From contig JAMXDE010000050.1 of assembly GCA_026770025.1 (NCBI GenBank), positions 1 to 64,000 on the forward strand: a DNA stretch of 64,000 nucleotides. Direction: 5' to 3'. The notes below the pieces were generated by a model. It had not been told where the DNA came from, made no database searches, and was given only the letters and a program-made list of their open reading frames with translations. The position numbers and the translations under genes were made by a program. Each line of letters starts with the position of its first letter. The stretch's first letter is position 1. This document shows, one piece after another, positions 62,935-64,000 of this stretch. Source of the DNA: Craspedostauros australis. Taxonomy: Eukaryota > Bacillariophyta > Bacillariophyceae > Mastogloiales > Achnanthaceae.

Positions 62935-64000
62935 TCAGCTTCCGGTGTTCTGTCGCTTGGAGTCCCTTCCACCAAACGCTGTGCCAGCTTGGTCGTGTCG
63001 ATTGGTCGCTGGCTGCCCACGATCCATGGCGGGCTCGTCGTTGGTATCGTGATTGCGCTTCTGTTGTGCGGATGCGGATGACTTGAGTTGGCTCACTTGT
63101 CTCTTGAGTTGCTGGACCTGTCGCTGGAGGTTCTGCTTGCCCTTCCCTCCGCGTCCGTTGCGCTTCGTGCCCCTGGCCTTCAGGATCTCTTCGCGGTGTT
63201 GCTGCACCTCGGCGCTGAACCACTGCTTTGGACTGTACTTGCCGATGTACAGGGATCCATCAGCTGTGATGGCGCCCACGGCTGGTGGTGATCCTTGCGA
63301 TGTGGTGCGACCGTTGGAGGTTGTTTGAGCGACTTGTCGGTTGCCCCGCATGCTGGTTGAATGCTCAGGTATTTCCTTCGCAAACTCCAAGAGGACTGTC
63401 TTGTAATTGGTTGGGTTGCGGCTGTAGTCCAGCTTGAGTGTGGACTTGAGCATCTGCAATCCCGGTGCTTGGATTGTCTGGAAGATGGTGTCAACGATGT
63501 CTTGGTCATACATCGGTCGGTCGCAGTCGTCAAGTTCGTCCACTGCACGTTGCAGCTTGGCCGAGTACTGTTCGAAGGACAGGTGGCGCTCGTTGTTGTA
63601 GCGAATGGTGCGAAGGACTTGCTTGGCGGCTGTGACCCTTGCCTCGACGCTGGCTGGGTTGTCGTACCTTTCAGCCAGTGCCTTGAAGCAACGCCTGCCG
63701 TCGCGCGCCCTGATGAATGGCTTGATGTAGGTGTACGCGTCAGAATCCTCTGCGATGTTCTGAAGGATGATGCGGTGCACTGTTGCTGTGTCCAGGCGAT
63801 AGGTTTCGCCGGTCAGCGGCGCTAGCGTGAGAGCGTTGTGTTCCCAGCTGAGCTCGGGTTCGTCGGATGTCTCCGCCTGCTCTCTGATGACATAGCTGAG
63901 TGGGATGCCTTTGGCACCAATGATGGCCTCAAGGGTGCTCACAAGTTCATCCACCCAGCGTCGCCATTGCGCGCCTGACTTGAGTTGGACACAGAAGGTG
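62935..64000 (-). CDS. Gag of copia element G (N-terminus beyond the window)
   Basis: At least 350 codons, open to the right edge of the window, so the start is missing. Gag helices cover the first two thirds (for example FKALAERYDNPASVEAR and YSAKLQRAVDELDD). The C-terminal third is basic and holds a Gln/Lys-rich coiled-coil-like stretch (LQRQVQQLKRQVSQLKSS) instead of a zinc knuckle, perhaps taking over RNA binding. It ends NTGS at a TGA, after which the same frame leads into pol. Confidence 0.85.
   Translation of the reverse strand, partial: TFCVQLKSGAQWRRWVDELVSTLEAIIGAKGIPLSYVIREQAETSDEPELSWEHNALTLAPLTGETYRLDTATVHRIILQNIAEDSDAYTYIKPFIRARDGRRCFKALAERYDNPASVEARVTAAKQVLRTIRYNNERHLSFEQYSAKLQRAVDELDDCDRPMYDQDIVDTIFQTIQAPGLQMLKSTLKLDYSRNPTNYKTVLLEFAKEIPEHSTSMRGNRQVAQTTSNGRTTSQGSPPAVGAITADGSLYIGKYSPKQWFSAEVQQHREEILKARGTKRNGRGGKGKQNLQRQVQQLKRQVSQLKSSASAQQKRNHDTNDEPAMDRGQPATNRHDQAGTAFGGRDSKRQNTGS

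Larger units (their letters stand above)
58241..64000 (-). mobile_element. Ty1/copia retrotransposon G, inserted in element F, partial
   Basis: Read on the minus strand: gag (running off the window), pol, then a 3' LTR at 58,241-58,589. The insertion cuts RNase H of F. Its pol is most similar in layout to element A (chromo-like segment, no Gag zinc knuckle) and differs from D, E and F. Confidence 0.9.

Noticed and set aside
1..64000. Reassigned stop codons as the cause of the in-frame TGA/TAG
   Set aside because: The transporter ends in TAG, and the ankyrin and GST-like genes end in TGA at sensible protein ends, so both act as stops in host genes.

Overview
This is eukaryotic nuclear DNA, most likely from a diatom or another stramenopile. 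The host genes are sparse and mostly intron-free, and about 45 kb of the 64 kb is mobile DNA. At least four distinct Ty1/copia lineages of the kind common in diatoms are present, along with a Tc1/mariner-like DNA transposon. The organism call is an inference from gene style and the copia lineages; no rRNA or marker gene settles it.

Layout. 1-14,531: a head-to-tail array of one copia element on the minus strand, period 6,201 bp. Three LTR copies join two complete internal regions and one partial one, and the array cuts off the 3' end of an unidentified minus-strand gene (14,532-15,543). 16,149-20,977: a 4.77 kb Tc1/mariner-like element (transposase with a DD38-39D triad) sitting on the central TA of a long palindrome. 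20,986-27,648: a second region bounded by inverted terminal sequences and TA dinucleotides, without a convincing complete gene. 28,141-29,430: an EamA/DMT-family transporter. 29,491-32,984 plus 45,786-46,293: one gene for an adenylation-carrier-ankyrin protein, split by a 12.8 kb nested insertion. The outer insertion is copia element D (32,985-45,780, 306-bp LTRs, target duplication GCATC). Copia element E (34,009-41,352, 649-bp LTRs) is inserted into the pol gene of D. 46,354-47,894: a 1.48 kb internally deleted relative of the mariner-like element, again at the central TA of a different long palindrome. 48,428-49,426: a GST-fold protein. 50,172-50,567: a possible small membrane protein. 52,084-58,240: copia element F (same family as E), whose pol is cut by copia element G (58,241 to beyond the window, minus strand).

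The host genes do not form an obvious pathway. What ties the window together is transposon biology: nested insertions (D in a host gene, E in D, G in F), identical LTR pairs that mark D and E as recent, a defective element (E, lacking protease and integrase core) that still moved recently, and in-frame stop codons at gag-pol boundaries of two lineages. The most unusual signal is that both mariner-like copies lie exactly at the centre TA of perfect or near-perfect 27-31 bp-arm palindromes that are unrelated to each other apart from a CGATATCG core.
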